The translations under genes and the position numbers were made by a program. The notes beneath the pieces were generated by a model. It was not told where the DNA came from and made no database searches. It worked only from the letters and a program-made list of their open reading frames with translations. Source: Myxococcus stipitatus (GTDB taxonomy: Bacteria > Myxococcota > Myxococcia > Myxococcales > Myxococcaceae). From it: a stretch of DNA of 64,000 nucleotides. Of the stretch, positions 16,435-26,136 are shown piece by piece. Location: contig NZ_JAKCFI010000007.1 of NCBI RefSeq assembly GCF_021412625.1, forward strand, positions 62,001-126,000, in the 5' to 3' direction. How positions within the stretch are numbered: the first letter of the stretch is position 1; the number at the start of each line of letters is the position of its first letter.

Positions 16435-17915
16435 TCGTACTCCGACGCCGGCACCACGGTGATGGGCCCCAGGTGCTTGAGCTGCTTCTTCACCGCGTCC
16501 GCCTTGCCCAGGACGACCACCGCGGGCGCCTCGGCGAAGCAATACTTCTTCGCCACCGCGGCCACCTGCTTCGGCGTCACCGCGCCCAGCCGCTCCCGGA
16601 ACCGCAGCACCCAGTCGTCGCCCAGCCCGTTGAGGCGCATGTCCGCGATGCTGCTGGCGATGGACTCGTTCGTCTCCGTGCGCAGCGGATAGAGGCCGCC
16701 CATGTACGCCTGGGCGTCGCGCAGCTCCCCGGGCTTGATGCCGCCCGTGCGCATCTTGGCGATCTCCCCCAGGGACACGTCGATGATCTCCCGGGTGGAC
16801 TCCGTCTTGGTGAAGGTGGACACGGCGAAGATGCCGTCCGCGCTCATCGCGTCGAACCAGGAGCCGATGCCGTAGGTGAGCCCGCGGTTGACGCGCACCT
16901 CGCTCATCAGCCGCGACGTGAAGCCTCCGCCGAGCGCCACGTTCATCGCGGTGCTGGGGAAGTAGTCCTCATGGCCCAGGCGGTAGCCCGGTCCGCCCAG
17001 GCGCACCTGGGACTGCGTCTGGTCCGGCTTGTCCACCACCACCACGCGCCCGGCCTGGGCCACGCGCGCCAGGGGCGGGACGACGCGCCGCTCCTCGGGG
17101 CCGCCCGTCCAGCCGGCGAAGGCCTCCTCGGCGGCCTCGGCCACGCGGCGCGGGTCCACCGCGCCCACCACCACCAGCAGGGCCACCTTGGGGCCGATGC
17201 GCTCCCGGTGATAGGCCACCACGTCGTCGCGCGTGAAGGTGCGCACCGAGCGCGCGGACCCGCCCACGTCGTGCCCGTAGGGATGGTCTCCCCACAGGGC
17301 GCGCACCATGGCGCGGTCGGCGATGACGGACGGCTCGTCCAGGTCGTTGGCGAACTGGGCCAGCGCGCGCTCCCGGGCGTCGGCCACCTCGGACTCGGGG
17401 AAGACGGGCTCGCGCACCAGCTGGCCGATGATGCCGAGCATCTGCGCGAAGTGCTCGGCCGGGGTGGTGATGGCGACGGAGAGGTTGTCCTCGCCCACGC
17501 CCACGCCCAGGCTGGCGCCCACGAACTCGACGGCCTCGTCGATGGCGCGCGCGTCCATGAGGCGCGTGCCCCGGCGCAGCAGGCGGGCGGTGAAGTCCGC
17601 CAGGCCGTGCTTGCCGGCCGGGTCATTGGCGCTGCCGGCGCGCAGCACCAGCCGCATGGACACCATGGGCAGCGGCCCGCGCTCGGCCGACACGACCTTC
17701 AGGCCGCTGGAGGTGACGCTGTCGTGGAGCGTGGGGAACGTGAGGGCGCGCGGCGCCGCGCTCGGGCGCGTGGGGGCGGCCGGCTTGCGGGACGTCCCCG
17801 CCTTGCGCGAGGAGGCCGGGGCCTTCGCGGCGCGGCGAGGGGCGGAGGACTTCGAGGGACGGCTCTTTCGGGAGGCCATGGGGGATGTGCTTTCGGGAGG
17901 GCGTTCCGGGCTCAC
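16431..17915 (-). CDS. M16 peptidase-family protein lacking the zinc motif (probable non-catalytic subunit)
   Basis: This 494-residue M16 family member has the two-lobed insulinase fold: SGLKVVSAERGPLPMVSMRLVLRAGSAND at the start and the second-lobe signature LGGGFTSRLMSEVRVNRGLTYGIGSWF. At the place of the HxxEH zinc motif it reads GLADFTARLLRRGT, with no His or Glu, so it should not bind catalytic zinc. Non-catalytic M16 subunits pair with an active one, which here is the gene just upstream (four-base GTGA overlap). The first 45 residues are a basic, Ser/Ala/Pro-rich extension; an ATG 36 bases later is an alternative start. There is no clear signal peptide, although the partner family often works in the periplasm. 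Confidence 0.93.
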   Translation of the reverse strand: MSPERPPESTSPMASRKSRPSKSSAPRRAAKAPASSRKAGTSRKPAAPTRPSAAPRALTFPTLHDSVTSSGLKVVSAERGPLPMVSMRLVLRAGSANDPAGKHGLADFTARLLRRGTRLMDARAIDEAVEFVGASLGVGVGEDNLSVAITTPAEHFAQMLGIIGQLVREPVFPESEVADARERALAQFANDLDEPSVIADRAMVRALWGDHPYGHDVGGSARSVRTFTRDDVVAYHRERIGPKVALLVVVGAVDPRRVAEAAEEAFAGWTGGPEERRVVPPLARVAQAGRVVVVDKPDQTQSQVRLGGPGYRLGHEDYFPSTAMNVALGGGFTSRLMSEVRVNRGLTYGIGSWFDAMSADGIFAVSTFTKTESTREIIDVSLGEIAKMRTGGIKPGELRDAQAYMGGLYPLRTETNESIASSIADMRLNGLGDDWVLRFRERLGAVTPKQVAAVAKKYCFAEAPAVVVLGKADAVKKQLKHLGPITVVPASEYE

Positions 17916-19225
17916 GCCTCGGTGGGCGCGGGCAGCAGCGTCACGACGGAGCGGCGCTCGGGGACGAGGTACTTCGCGGCGGCGGCCTTCACCTGGTCGC
18001 TGGTGACGGCGGCGTACGCGGAGGGAAGCGTCAGGACGTGGCGCCAGTCACCCAGCAGCGCCTCGTAGTTGCCCAGGGCATGGGCGCGGCCGTTGTTGGT
18101 GCCCAGCTCGCGCAGGTGGTCCGAGCGCAGGTTGTTGAGGGCCTTCTGCAGCTCGCGCTCGGTGATGCCGTCACGGGCGAGCTTCTCCAGCTCCGCGTAC
18201 AGCGCGGCCTCCACCTTCTGCGGGTCCGAATCAGGCTTGAGCTCCAGGAAGAACAGCACGGTGCCCGGGTCGATGCGCCAGGACCAGTCGAGCCCCACGC
18301 TGACGGCGAGCTTCTGGTCGTACACGAGCGACCGCGTCAGCCGGCTGCCCTCGCCCTTGGTCAACACGTACTGCGCCACGTCCAGGGCCAGCGTGTCCTC
18401 GTCGCGCGCGGACGGCCCCCGGTAGCCGATCATCACCGCCGGGGACTGCGCGGGGTGCCGGATGACGGAGCGGCGCTCACCGCGCTGCTCGGGCTCCGCG
18501 TTGACGACGGCCGCGGGCACCGGGCCCCGGGGAATGTCGCCGTAGTACTTGCGCACCAGCGCCAGCGTCTTCTTCGGGTCGATGTCGCCCGCGATGTAGA
18601 GCACCGCGTTGTTGGGCGCGTAGTAGGTGCGGAAGTACGCCTGGCAGTCCTCGCGGGTGATGGCGTCGATGTCCGCCATCCAGCCGATGATGGGCCAGCG
18701 GTAGGCGTGGGCCTTGTAGACGAGCGTGCCCAGCTCCTCGTCCATCAACCCGCCGATGTCGTTGTCCGTGCGGACGCGGCGCTCCTCCTTCACCACCTCG
18801 CGCTCGGAGGCGAGCATGGCGTCGGAGATGCGCAGCGAGCGCATGCGGTCCGACTCCAGGTCCAGCACCGTCTCCAGCGCGTCGGACGCGAAGTCGTCGT
18901 AGTACACCGTCATGTCGTGCGACGTGTACGCGTTGGAGCTGCCGCCGTTGGACTCCAGCGTCTTGTCGAACATCTTGGGGCCGTACTTCTTCGCCCCGTT
19001 GAACATCATGTGCTCGAACAGGTGGCTGATGCCGGTGATGCCGGGCCGCTCGTTGCGGCTGCCCACCTTGAAGAACGTGTAGAGGCTGACCACGGGCGCC
19101 AGGTGGTTCTCCAGCAGACGCACCTGGAGACCATTGGGCAGCGTGGCCTCGTGGACGTCGAACAGGGACTGGAGGGCGGGGTCCGCGGCGCGGGCGGGAG
19201 CCTTCTTCGGGGAAGCCTTGCGCAT
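17912..19225 (-). CDS. M16 zinc metallopeptidase, catalytic subunit
   Basis: A 437-residue peptidase with the inverted zinc motif HLFEH (His68, Glu71, His72) in GITGISHLFEHMMFNGA and the third ligand Glu in the REVVKEERRVRTDN helix about 75 residues on. The second lobe has RLTRSLVYDQKLAVSV, which forms the substrate pocket. It probably degrades short or unfolded peptides together with the non-catalytic subunit downstream. No signal peptide is evident; the N-terminus is basic and Ala-rich (MRKASPKKAPARAADP). The gene starts 26 bases after the response-regulator stop. Confidence 0.95.
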   Translation of the reverse strand: MRKASPKKAPARAADPALQSLFDVHEATLPNGLQVRLLENHLAPVVSLYTFFKVGSRNERPGITGISHLFEHMMFNGAKKYGPKMFDKTLESNGGSSNAYTSHDMTVYYDDFASDALETVLDLESDRMRSLRISDAMLASEREVVKEERRVRTDNDIGGLMDEELGTLVYKAHAYRWPIIGWMADIDAITREDCQAYFRTYYAPNNAVLYIAGDIDPKKTLALVRKYYGDIPRGPVPAAVVNAEPEQRGERRSVIRHPAQSPAVMIGYRGPSARDEDTLALDVAQYVLTKGEGSRLTRSLVYDQKLAVSVGLDWSWRIDPGTVLFFLELKPDSDPQKVEAALYAELEKLARDGITERELQKALNNLRSDHLRELGTNNGRAHALGNYEALLGDWRHVLTLPSAYAAVTSDQVKAAAAKYLVPERRSVVTLLPAPTEA

Positions 19226-19251
19226 AGGACCCCACCGTATACACGGCGCGG

Positions 19252-19917
19252 CTACAGGTCCACGACACCCTCACGCAGGGCCAGCACCACCGCCTCCACA
19301 TGGGAGTTGACGCCCATCTTCCGGTAGATATGCGACAGGTGCGTGCGCACCGTGCGCCGCTCCAGGGTCATCACCTGCCCCACCTCCGCGTTGGACAGGC
19401 CCTTGGCCACGTAGCGCAGCACATCGAACTCCGTGGGCGACAGGCCCCACGGGTTGTTCTCCTTCTTCTCCGGCGTCGCGGGCTTCGCCTGCACGGACTG
19501 GAAGTAGTTCCAGAAGCGGCGGGCGATGATGGGCTCCAGGACGGTGCCGCCCTCCATCACCTCCTGGATGCCGGAGCGGATCTTCTCCGGACCCACCCGC
19601 TTCACCAGGTAGCCGGAGGCCCCCGCCTGGATGGCCTCGTAGACCTTCTGCTCGTCGTCGAACGAGGTGAGGATGAGGATCTCCACCTCGGGAGCGCGGC
19701 GCTTCACCCGCTGCGTCACCTGGATGCCGTTGATGCCGGGCAGCTCCAGGTCGAGCAGCACCAGCTGCGGCCGAAGCTGGACGATGTCCTCGACCGCCGC
19801 CTCGCCCTCCTGGCTGCTGCCGACGACGACCAGCTCCTCGAAGGTGCTCAGCACCTTCAGCAGGTTCTTGAGCAGCTGGGGTTGATCCTCGACGACGAAG
19901 ATGCGGGTCGGTTCCAT
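19252..19917 (-). CDS. NarL/FixJ-type response regulator
   Basis: A 221-residue regulator. The receiver (about 1-125) has the acidic pair VEDQ, the phospho-acceptor Asp in VLLDLELPG, Thr in ILTSFDD and Lys in GYLVKR, so it should be phosphorylatable. The LuxR-type helix-turn-helix is at the C-terminus (LSPTEFDVLRYVAKGLSNAEVGQVM, then VRTHLSHIYRKMGV). No histidine kinase is adjacent; the gene starts two bases after the PEGA pseudokinase stop. That spacing makes a functional link with the pseudokinase likely, but whether it is signal input or only co-expression is inference. Confidence 0.94.
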   Translation of the reverse strand: MEPTRIFVVEDQPQLLKNLLKVLSTFEELVVVGSSQEGEAAVEDIVQLRPQLVLLDLELPGINGIQVTQRVKRRAPEVEILILTSFDDEQKVYEAIQAGASGYLVKRVGPEKIRSGIQEVMEGGTVLEPIIARRFWNYFQSVQAKPATPEKKENNPWGLSPTEFDVLRYVAKGLSNAEVGQVMTLERRTVRTHLSHIYRKMGVNSHVEAVVLALREGVVDL

Positions 19918-19919
19918 GG

Positions 19920-21992
19920 TCACCGCCGACGGAAGCTGGGCACGTTGACTTGTCGGAGCTTGCCCTTCTCGATGCGCAGCTCCAGCTGCTGGCGCTCCCC
20001 GGTCGAGATGGCCACCAGCATGATGCTGCGCACCCCGACACGGACGGGGAAGCGCGTCAGGGGCGTGCTGCGCGCGACGAGCGCCCCGTCGATGTAGACG
20101 CGGGCTGGCACGTTGGCCTCGACGGTGAGGAAGCCGCGCTGGTTCTTCGGCGGGGGCCGTGACGCGCTCAGCGGCTCCTCCTCGCCCCCCGCGGCCTCCT
20201 CCGCCCGCGCTTCGGCCTGGGCCCGGGATTGCGCGGGGGTGGGCGGCGGGCGAATGGCCTCGGGTGGAGGGGGCGGCACCGGGGCCAGCTCCGGCATCGG
20301 CGCGTCGTCCAGGGCCGTGTCGTCGTCGGAGCCCCCCAGCTTCCAGGCGGCGATGGCGAAGGAGATGAAGCCCACCAGGGCGATGGCCCCGGCGATGGCG
20401 ACCAGCATGCCCCGGCGGCCCTGGATGCGGCGGACCTCGTGGTCCGTGGTGGTGCCCCCGGGTCGGGACGGCAGCGCGGCGGCCGGCAGCGCGGGCGCGG
20501 AGGGAGGCGGCATCGCGATGTCTTCGCGGGGCCGGGCCACTGGCGCCACGGCGGGCATCGGATCCGGCAGCGTGCGGGAGCGGTCCACGGGGGGCGCCGC
20601 GCGCTTGGCGGCGGCCCGGGCGGCGGCGCGACGTCCCACGACGGAGAACTCCTCGTCGTCGTCCGGTGGCGGCGCGGGCGAGGAGAAGTCCTCCACCACG
20701 CGCAGCCGGGGATTGCGGCCTGGAGGCTTCGCGGCGCCCTGCCCCGCTCCCGCGCCCTGCCCCTGCTGGCGGCGGGGCTTGGGCGGCGCGGCGCCAGGGG
20801 GCGCATCCCAGCCCTGCGCCAGGCCGGCGGCCAGCTGCGTCCCCTCTCCCTCCGTGGGGGGCGAGGGCTGGGGCGCGCGGGTGCTGGCATGCGAGGGCGC
20901 GATGTCCGGCTCGTAGTCCTGCGGGCGATAGTCCTCGAAGGCGGGGCCGGCGGCCTCCTGCGTCTCCGCGTTGGCCTCCTCCTCCGTCAGGGCGCGGCTG
21001 TAGGGCGCGCGCTGGACGATGGAGGCCTCCGGCTCCTCCGCGCCCAGGGCGTCCATCTCCGCGCCGGAGATGGGCTCCAGCGTGAAGGGCTCCTTGAAGA
21101 CCGGAGGCGCCAGGCTGACGCTCATCTCGTTGGGGAACAGCTCGCCGACGAAGCGCCGCACGTCCTCCGCCGTCGGCATGCCACCGCTGGCGGAGAGGAA
21201 GTTGCGCAGCGCGTTCGCGAACTCCGCGCACGAGCGGAAGCGGCGGCCCGCGCTCGGGTCCAGGGCGCGGAGGATGAGCGGATCCAACCGGGCGTTGATG
21301 CGGCGATCCAACCGGCTGGGCGGAGGCAGCCCCTCGCTGCGGCGGGTGGACACGCCACCGCCGCCGGGCGCCACGGGCTCGCGCTGGGTGAGCAGCTCGT
21401 ACGCGATGGCCCCCAGCGAGTACACGTCCGACTGCTCCGAGGGCGCGTCGCCCCGGGAGACCTCCGGCGCGCGATATGTCCCCCGCCCGCGCCCCGCGAA
21501 GGACTTGCGCAGCTGCGGGACGGCCGTGAGCGCGCGGATGGCGCCGAAGTCGCAGATGGCCGGCTGCCCCGAGCGGCCCAGCACCACGTTGCCCGGCGTG
21601 AGCGCGCCGTGGAGCACGCCCGCGTCGTGCGCCTGCTGCACGGCGTCGAGGAGCTGGATGATGATGTAGAGCGCCACGGCCGGCGGCAGCACCACGTCCT
21701 TCATGTGGAGCCGCTGGAGGGCGGTGCCCAGCAGGTGGCCGTCCAGGTCCTCCCGCACGACGGCCAGCCGCTGACGCACCACGCCGATGTCCACGACATG
21801 GAGGATGCCCGGGTGGCGCACGGGCTGGAGCAGGCGCGTCGTCTCGGCCAGGTCCAGGGCGTAGGTGGGGTCGGACGTCTTGGGGTGGAAGAGCTTCACC
21901 ACCACGTCGCTGGAGGGGGCCAGGATGGCCTCGTACAGCTCGGCCAGCTCGCCGGACTCGATGCGACCCGTCAGTCGGTACGTGGCGCTCAT
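19920..21992 (-). CDS. Membrane Ser/Thr-kinase-like protein (probable pseudokinase) with PEGA domain
   Basis: A 690-residue protein from ATG 21992. Residues 5-275 form a Hanks-type kinase fold: VVVKLF has the ATP-binding Lys33, DFG is intact (148-150) and YRAPEVSRGDAPSEQSDVYSLG is the activation-segment end. The catalytic loop, however, reads HGALTPGN (128-135), so the catalytic Asp of HRD is Ala and the following Lys is Thr, and the P-loop is degenerate. It should be catalytically weak or dead. After a long Pro/Ala-rich region, one transmembrane helix (AIAGAIALVGFISFAIAAW, about 550-575) leads to a C-terminal PEGA domain (GFLTVEANVPARVYIDGALV). The start overlaps the zinc-ribbon gene (ATGA) and the response regulator follows by two bases. 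Confidence 0.9.
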   Translation of the reverse strand: MSATYRLTGRIESGELAELYEAILAPSSDVVVKLFHPKTSDPTYALDLAETTRLLQPVRHPGILHVVDIGVVRQRLAVVREDLDGHLLGTALQRLHMKDVVLPPAVALYIIIQLLDAVQQAHDAGVLHGALTPGNVVLGRSGQPAICDFGAIRALTAVPQLRKSFAGRGRGTYRAPEVSRGDAPSEQSDVYSLGAIAYELLTQREPVAPGGGGVSTRRSEGLPPPSRLDRRINARLDPLILRALDPSAGRRFRSCAEFANALRNFLSASGGMPTAEDVRRFVGELFPNEMSVSLAPPVFKEPFTLEPISGAEMDALGAEEPEASIVQRAPYSRALTEEEANAETQEAAGPAFEDYRPQDYEPDIAPSHASTRAPQPSPPTEGEGTQLAAGLAQGWDAPPGAAPPKPRRQQGQGAGAGQGAAKPPGRNPRLRVVEDFSSPAPPPDDDEEFSVVGRRAAARAAAKRAAPPVDRSRTLPDPMPAVAPVARPREDIAMPPPSAPALPAAALPSRPGGTTTDHEVRRIQGRRGMLVAIAGAIALVGFISFAIAAWKLGGSDDDTALDDAPMPELAPVPPPPPEAIRPPPTPAQSRAQAEARAEEAAGGEEEPLSASRPPPKNQRGFLTVEANVPARVYIDGALVARSTPLTRFPVRVGVRSIMLVAISTGERQQLELRIEKGKLRQVNVPSFRRR

Positions 21993-22321
21993 CGCTTCTT
22001 TCGCGTCGGGCGGCGCCGGGTCAGGGCGGAAAAGACGAAGCCGCACCACACGCAGGACTCACCGCGTCGTCCCGGTGGCAGCTCGAGCGTGCATCCCGGG
22101 CAGCGGGGGCGCGCCCGCGCGGAGGGCGACGGAGGCCTGGCCGCCTGTCCGCGGGGGGTGGCGCGCGACGCGGCGGACACGACGCGCAGCCGCGCCTCCA
22201 GCCGCCGCACCCGGTCCTCCAGCGCGGCGATCCGGTGCGTCAGTCGGGCATGTGCGGCCTCGGAGGGCTCCGAGGCCTGGCGTCGGGCGGGCGAACGCAT
22301 CGCGAAACGCGAGCGTGCCAT
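21989..22321 (-). CDS. Small coiled-coil plus zinc-ribbon protein
   Basis: A 110-residue protein. Residues 20-50 form a short coiled coil with heptad Leu/Val (LTHRIAALEDRVRRLEARLRVV). The C-terminus carries a zinc ribbon with two Cys pairs (CPGC and CVWC, 14 residues apart in RCPGCTLELPPGRRGESCVWCGF) and ends in a basic tail (RRRPTRKKR). It is the first gene of the pseudokinase operon and overlaps the pseudokinase start. Function is unknown. Confidence 0.7.
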   Translation of the reverse strand: MARSRFAMRSPARRQASEPSEAAHARLTHRIAALEDRVRRLEARLRVVSAASRATPRGQAARPPSPSARARPRCPGCTLELPPGRRGESCVWCGFVFSALTRRRPTRKKR

Positions 22322-22384
22322 GCCCCGACAGGGCCCTCAAGGACCGAGCCGCGCTCCCGGGCACGTGTTATGTGTTGACGTCCC

Positions 22385-24079
22385 GTGGCTCCAACCCTGT
22401 CCCCCTTCCGACCCATCCCGGGCGGGCCCGCGCCGGACCCGCTTCACGGGAGCTTTCGTTCGCCCCTCAACCGCGCGCGCGCCGAAGCGGCCGAGAAGCA
22501 GGCCCTGGCGCTCCTGGAGGACGAGAAGCTGGCGCGGCTGCTCGCCCTCTCGCGCGAGCCTCGAAGCGTCGTCCCGCGGGCCCGCGAGGTCTTCGTCAAT
22601 CGCAACCTGCGCATGTCCGGCGTCGAGCTGATCGGCTTCGACATGGACTACACGCTGGCCATCTACCACATGCGCCGGCTGGAGCAGCTCTCGTTCGACA
22701 TGACGCTGGCCAAGCTCATCAGCGAGTACCACTACCCTCCGCTGGTGGGCCACCTGCTCTACGACCACCACTTCGTGATGCGCGGGCTGGCGGTGGACCG
22801 CGTGAACGGCAACATCCTGAAGATGGACCGGTTCGGCCACGTGGGCCGCGCCTGGCACGGCCTGCGTCCGCTCAAGCCGGAGGTGTCGCGGGAGCTGTAC
22901 CGCAACAAGCGGGTGCGGCTGCGCAACCCCCAGTTCGCGTGGAACGACACGCTGTTCGCCCTGCCGGAGACGTGCCTGTTCGCGGGCATCATCGAGCTGC
23001 TCGAGTCGCTCGGGCAGAAGGTCGACTACGGCAAGCTGTACGACGACATCCGCGAGGCCATCGACGCGGTGCACCGGGACAACTCGCTCAAGCGCGAGGT
23101 GCGCAAGGACCTGGGGCGCTACGTGTTCCAGGATCCGGAGCTGGGGCCCGCGCTGCACAAGCTGCGCTCGGGCGGCAAGCGGCTGTTCCTGCTCACCAAC
23201 TCCGCGTGGGACTACACGGACGCGGTGATGAAGTACCTGCTCGATGGCCAGCTACCGGAGTACCCGAGCTGGAGGAACTACTTCGACGTGGTGGTGACGG
23301 CCGCGGGCAAGCCGGGCTTCTTCACCGACGGGCGCCCCTTCCTGGAGCTGGACGCGTCGACGGAGGAGGGCCGCCCCCTGGGCGAGGCCGCGTCGCTGGA
23401 TCGGGGCAAGGTGTACTCGGGCGGCAACCTGGCCCGGTTCGAGGAGCTGACCGGCTACCGGGGCGAGCACATCCTCTACGTGGGCGACCACATCTACGGC
23501 GACATCCTCAAGTCCAAGAAGTCGTCGCTGTGGCGCACGTGCATGGTGGTGCAGGAGATCGAGGACGAGATCACCTACACGGCCACGCGGCAGGAGGAGA
23601 TCGGCACGCTCACCCAGATGGAGGTCCTCCGCGAGCGCCTGGACGACGAGGTCAACCACCACAAGACGCTGCTCAACGTGCTGGAGCGGCGGCTGGAGCG
23701 CGAGCCGCTGACGGCGGACGAGCGCGCGGAGGCGGAGGACCAGCGGCGCCAGCTCAAGACGGAACTGGACCGGATGCGGCGGGCCTTGAAGGAGGCCACG
23801 GACATCGCGGACACGCTCGAGGAGGACGTCGAGGAGGGGTTCAACCCGTACTGGGGCCTGCTGTTCAAGGAGGGCACGGAGAACAGCCGCTTCGGGTACC
23901 AGGTGGAGCAGTACGCCTGCCTCTACACGAGCCGCGTCTCGAACTTCCTGCACCACTCGCCCATGCAGTACTACCGCTCGCCTCGGGACCTGATGCCGCA
24001 CGAACAGGCGGGCGCGCTGACCGCGCGGCTGTCGCCGCTCGGTGGCGAGGGACCGCCCAAGGGCGCTGGCAAGGACTGA
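22385..24079 (+). CDS. HAD-family 5'-nucleotidase (cN-II/HAD-IG type)
   Basis: A 564-residue enzyme of the HAD-IG 5'-nucleotidase group, which dephosphorylates purine nucleoside monophosphates in the cytoplasm. Motif I is GFDMDYTLA, with the nucleophile Asp and acid Asp. Motif II is [12 protein letters not shown], and motif IV is [17 protein letters not shown]. Residues 390-480 carry a long charged helical insertion ([22 protein letters not shown]) seen in this family. The start is probably GTG 22385; no strong Shine-Dalgarno is visible and only 63 bases separate it from the divergent zinc-ribbon gene. The protein ends with a Gly-rich tail. Confidence 0.9.
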   Translation: MAPTLSPFRPIPGGPAPDPLHGSFRSPLNRARAEAAEKQALALLEDEKLARLLALSREPRSVVPRAREVFVNRNLRMSGVELIGFDMDYTLAIYHMRRLEQLSFDMTLAKLISEYHYPPLVGHLLYDHHFVMRGLAVDRVNGNILKMDRFGHVGRAWHGLRPLKPEVSRELYRNKRVRLRNPQFAWNDTLFALPETCLFAGIIELLESLGQKVDYGKLYDDIREAIDAVHRDNSLKREVRKDLGRYVFQDPELGPALHKLRSGGKRLFLLTNSAWDYTDAVMKYLLDGQLPEYPSWRNYFDVVVTAAGKPGFFTDGRPFLELDASTEEGRPLGEAASLDRGKVYSGGNLARFEELTGYRGEHILYVGDHIYGDILKSKKSSLWRTCMVVQEIEDEITYTATRQEEIGTLTQMEVLRERLDDEVNHHKTLLNVLERRLEREPLTADERAEAEDQRRQLKTELDRMRRALKEATDIADTLEEDVEEGFNPYWGLLFKEGTENSRFGYQVEQYACLYTSRVSNFLHHSPMQYYRSPRDLMPHEQAGALTARLSPLGGEGPPKGAGKD

Positions 24080-24095
24080 CGAACCCGGGGGACAC

Positions 24096-25334
24096 ATGGA
24101 CACGAGGACGTGGGGGGTGCTCGGCGCGATGGTGCTGTCGGCCTGCGCCTCGACGGGAGGGAGCGCCACCGGAATCCAGGTGGGGCCCCGCCCCTACTTC
24201 CTCGTGGAGCAGCTCGAGCCGGGACCGCTGAAGCAGCGGCTGCGGCGGTGCGCGGACGGCCCCTTCCGGCGCACGACGTTCTCCATCGGACACCGGGGCG
24301 CGCCGCTCCAGTTCCCCGAGCACACGCGGGAGTCCTACGAGGCGGCCGCGCGCATGGGGGCCGGCGTCCTGGAGTGCGACGTCACCTTCACGAAGGACCG
24401 CCAGCTGGTGTGCCGCCATTCCCAGTGCGACCTGCACACCACCACCAACATCCTCGCGATTCCCGAGCTGGCGGCGAAGTGCGCGAAGCCCTTCGAGCCC
24501 GCGGACCCGGCGACGGGCCGGCCCGCGTCGGCCCGGTGCTGCACGAGCGACGTGACGCTCGCGGAGTTCAAGCGGCTGTGCGGGAAGATGGACGCCGCGG
24601 ACCCGGCGGCCACCACGGTGGAGCAGTACCTGCGAGGAACACCCGACTGGCGGACGGACCTGTATTCGACGTGCGGCACCCTCCTGTCCCACCAGGAGAG
24701 CATCGCGCTCTTCCGGAGCCTGGGGACGAAGTTCACCCCGGAGCTCAAGGCCCCCAGCGTGCCCATGCCCTACGAGGGCGACTACACGCAGGTCGCCTAC
24801 GCGCAACAGCTCGTCGACGAGTACACGCGGGCCGGAGTCCCTCCGGAGGACGTGTGGCCCCAGTCCTTCCAGCTCGACGACGTGAAGTACTGGCTCCAGC
24901 ACGCGCCACGCTTCGGACGGCAGGCGGTCTTCCTCGATGAACGCGATGACCTGCCCGGCTCGCGCTTCGACCCCGACGACCCGTCGACCTGGGAGCCGAG
25001 CATGGAGGCCCTCGCCGCGTCGGGGGTGCGCATCATCGCCCCGCCCATCTACGTGCTCCTCAAGCTGGACGCCGAGGGCCGCATCGTCCCCTCCGCCTAC
25101 GCGAGGCACGCGCGCGCCGCGGGCCTGGACCTCATCACCTGGTCCTTCGAGCGCGAGGGCCCCCTGCCTCCCGGCGGGGGCTACTACTTCCAGTCCATCG
25201 CCCCGGCGCTGAAGCGCGACGGGGACGTCCTGGTGGCGCTGGACGTCCTCGCCCGGGACGTGGGCGTGGTCGGCGTCTTCAGCGACTGGCCCGGCACGGT
25301 GACGTACTACGCGAGCTGCATGGGTCGGGACTGA
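24096..25334 (+). CDS. Secreted glycerophosphodiester phosphodiesterase, lipoprotein
   Basis: A 412-residue GDPD-family protein. The N-terminus is short with lipobox MVLSAC (Cys at about residue 17). The catalytic block begins [23 protein letters not shown] (catalytic His and the metal-binding Glu) and continues with [21 protein letters not shown] (Glu and Asp metal ligands, second catalytic His). Later family features are [18 protein letters not shown] and the C-terminal [14 protein letters not shown]. It should cleave glycerophosphodiesters from degraded phospholipids outside the inner membrane. The insertion between residues 110 and 190 has several Cys residues. It lies 16 bases after the nucleotidase gene. 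Confidence 0.92.
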   Translation: MDTRTWGVLGAMVLSACASTGGSATGIQVGPRPYFLVEQLEPGPLKQRLRRCADGPFRRTTFSIGHRGAPLQFPEHTRESYEAAARMGAGVLECDVTFTKDRQLVCRHSQCDLHTTTNILAIPELAAKCAKPFEPADPATGRPASARCCTSDVTLAEFKRLCGKMDAADPAATTVEQYLRGTPDWRTDLYSTCGTLLSHQESIALFRSLGTKFTPELKAPSVPMPYEGDYTQVAYAQQLVDEYTRAGVPPEDVWPQSFQLDDVKYWLQHAPRFGRQAVFLDERDDLPGSRFDPDDPSTWEPSMEALAASGVRIIAPPIYVLLKLDAEGRIVPSAYARHARAAGLDLITWSFEREGPLPPGGGYYFQSIAPALKRDGDVLVALDVLARDVGVVGVFSDWPGTVTYYASCMGRD

Positions 25335-25347
25335 GCACGCCGCGGCC

Positions 25348-26136
25348 TCACGGCGCCGGGGGCAGCGCGGCCACCCGCCCCCAGACGACGTCCGCGAAGC
25401 GCGACAGGGGCTCCTCGGTGAGCCCGAGCTTGCGCAGGTCGTCCGTGTACTTCGCGCCCTTCACCACCACCCAGCGACGCGCCACGCGCCGCCCCTCGGC
25501 GAGCGTCTCGGGCGTCAGCGGGGCATGCTCGGCGAAGCGCCGCAGCACCTCGAAGGCCGGCTGCGCCTTGCGGGGCTTCGCGAACATCGGGTCGAAGAAG
25601 ACGACGTCGAAGGCCCCCGAGGGCAGCGTCCGCAGGTACTCCCGCGCGTCCGCGTGCACCACCTCGACGGCGCACGAGTCCTCGCCCCGCGCGTAACGCC
25701 GCAACCCCTCGCCCGCGACCACGCACAGGGGCAGGCTCCGCTCCAGCCCCACCACGCGCCCCGCCGGCCCCACCGCGAGCGACGCCACCAGCGCGTCCTG
25801 CCCCAGGCCCAGGGTGCAGTCGAGCACGGAGTCTCCGGGACGAAGCTCCGCCACCCGAACAAAGGTGTCCGGCTCCCCTGCCCGCACCCGCATCCGCCGC
25901 AGGTGGGCCATGCCGGCGTGGAACCCGAACGAGCCCTCGGGCTCCCACAACGTCACACCATCCCCACCCACCACCAGCAACGCCTCCACCCGCGTCCCCA
26001 GCCACGGCGCCACGGACTCCTTTGCTCGTCGGGGGAGGAATGGCAGCCCCCAGCGGGCGGCGACGGCGCGCGCCTCTCGCGTCTGGGCGTCATCCACCTT
26101 GGTGCTGGTCGTCACCGCCAGGGGTACGGGGCTCAT
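25348..26136 (-). CDS. Class I SAM-dependent methyltransferase, RsmJ-like
   Basis: A 262-residue methyltransferase. Motif I is VLDCTLGLGQDALVAS, the acidic ribose-binding residue follows in VVGLERS, and motif IV is VVFFDPMFA, a DPMF variant of the DPPY/NPPF loop. The motif I form and the order ARREA/WEPEGSFGFHAGMAHLRR resemble the RsmJ/DUF548 family of 16S rRNA guanine methyltransferases, but the match is partial and other RNA targets are possible. The N-terminal 90 residues are probably a substrate-recognition domain. Convergent with the phosphodiesterase gene and divergent from the diheme oxidoreductase gene. Confidence 0.88.
   Translation of the reverse strand: MSPVPLAVTTSTKVDDAQTREARAVAARWGLPFLPRRAKESVAPWLGTRVEALLVVGGDGVTLWEPEGSFGFHAGMAHLRRMRVRAGEPDTFVRVAELRPGDSVLDCTLGLGQDALVASLAVGPAGRVVGLERSLPLCVVAGEGLRRYARGEDSCAVEVVHADAREYLRTLPSGAFDVVFFDPMFAKPRKAQPAFEVLRRFAEHAPLTPETLAEGRRVARRWVVVKGAKYTDDLRKLGLTEEPLSRFADVVWGRVAALPPAP

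Noticed and set aside
16431-19225. The two M16 genes as one gene split by a frameshift
   Set aside because: Each has its own complete two-lobed M16 fold and start; the pair of catalytic and non-catalytic subunits with a four-base overlap is a known arrangement.
20229-22631. 800-codon plus-strand frame across the pseudokinase gene
   Set aside because: It runs opposite recognisable kinase and PEGA motifs and has no motif itself; antisense open frames are expected at this GC content.
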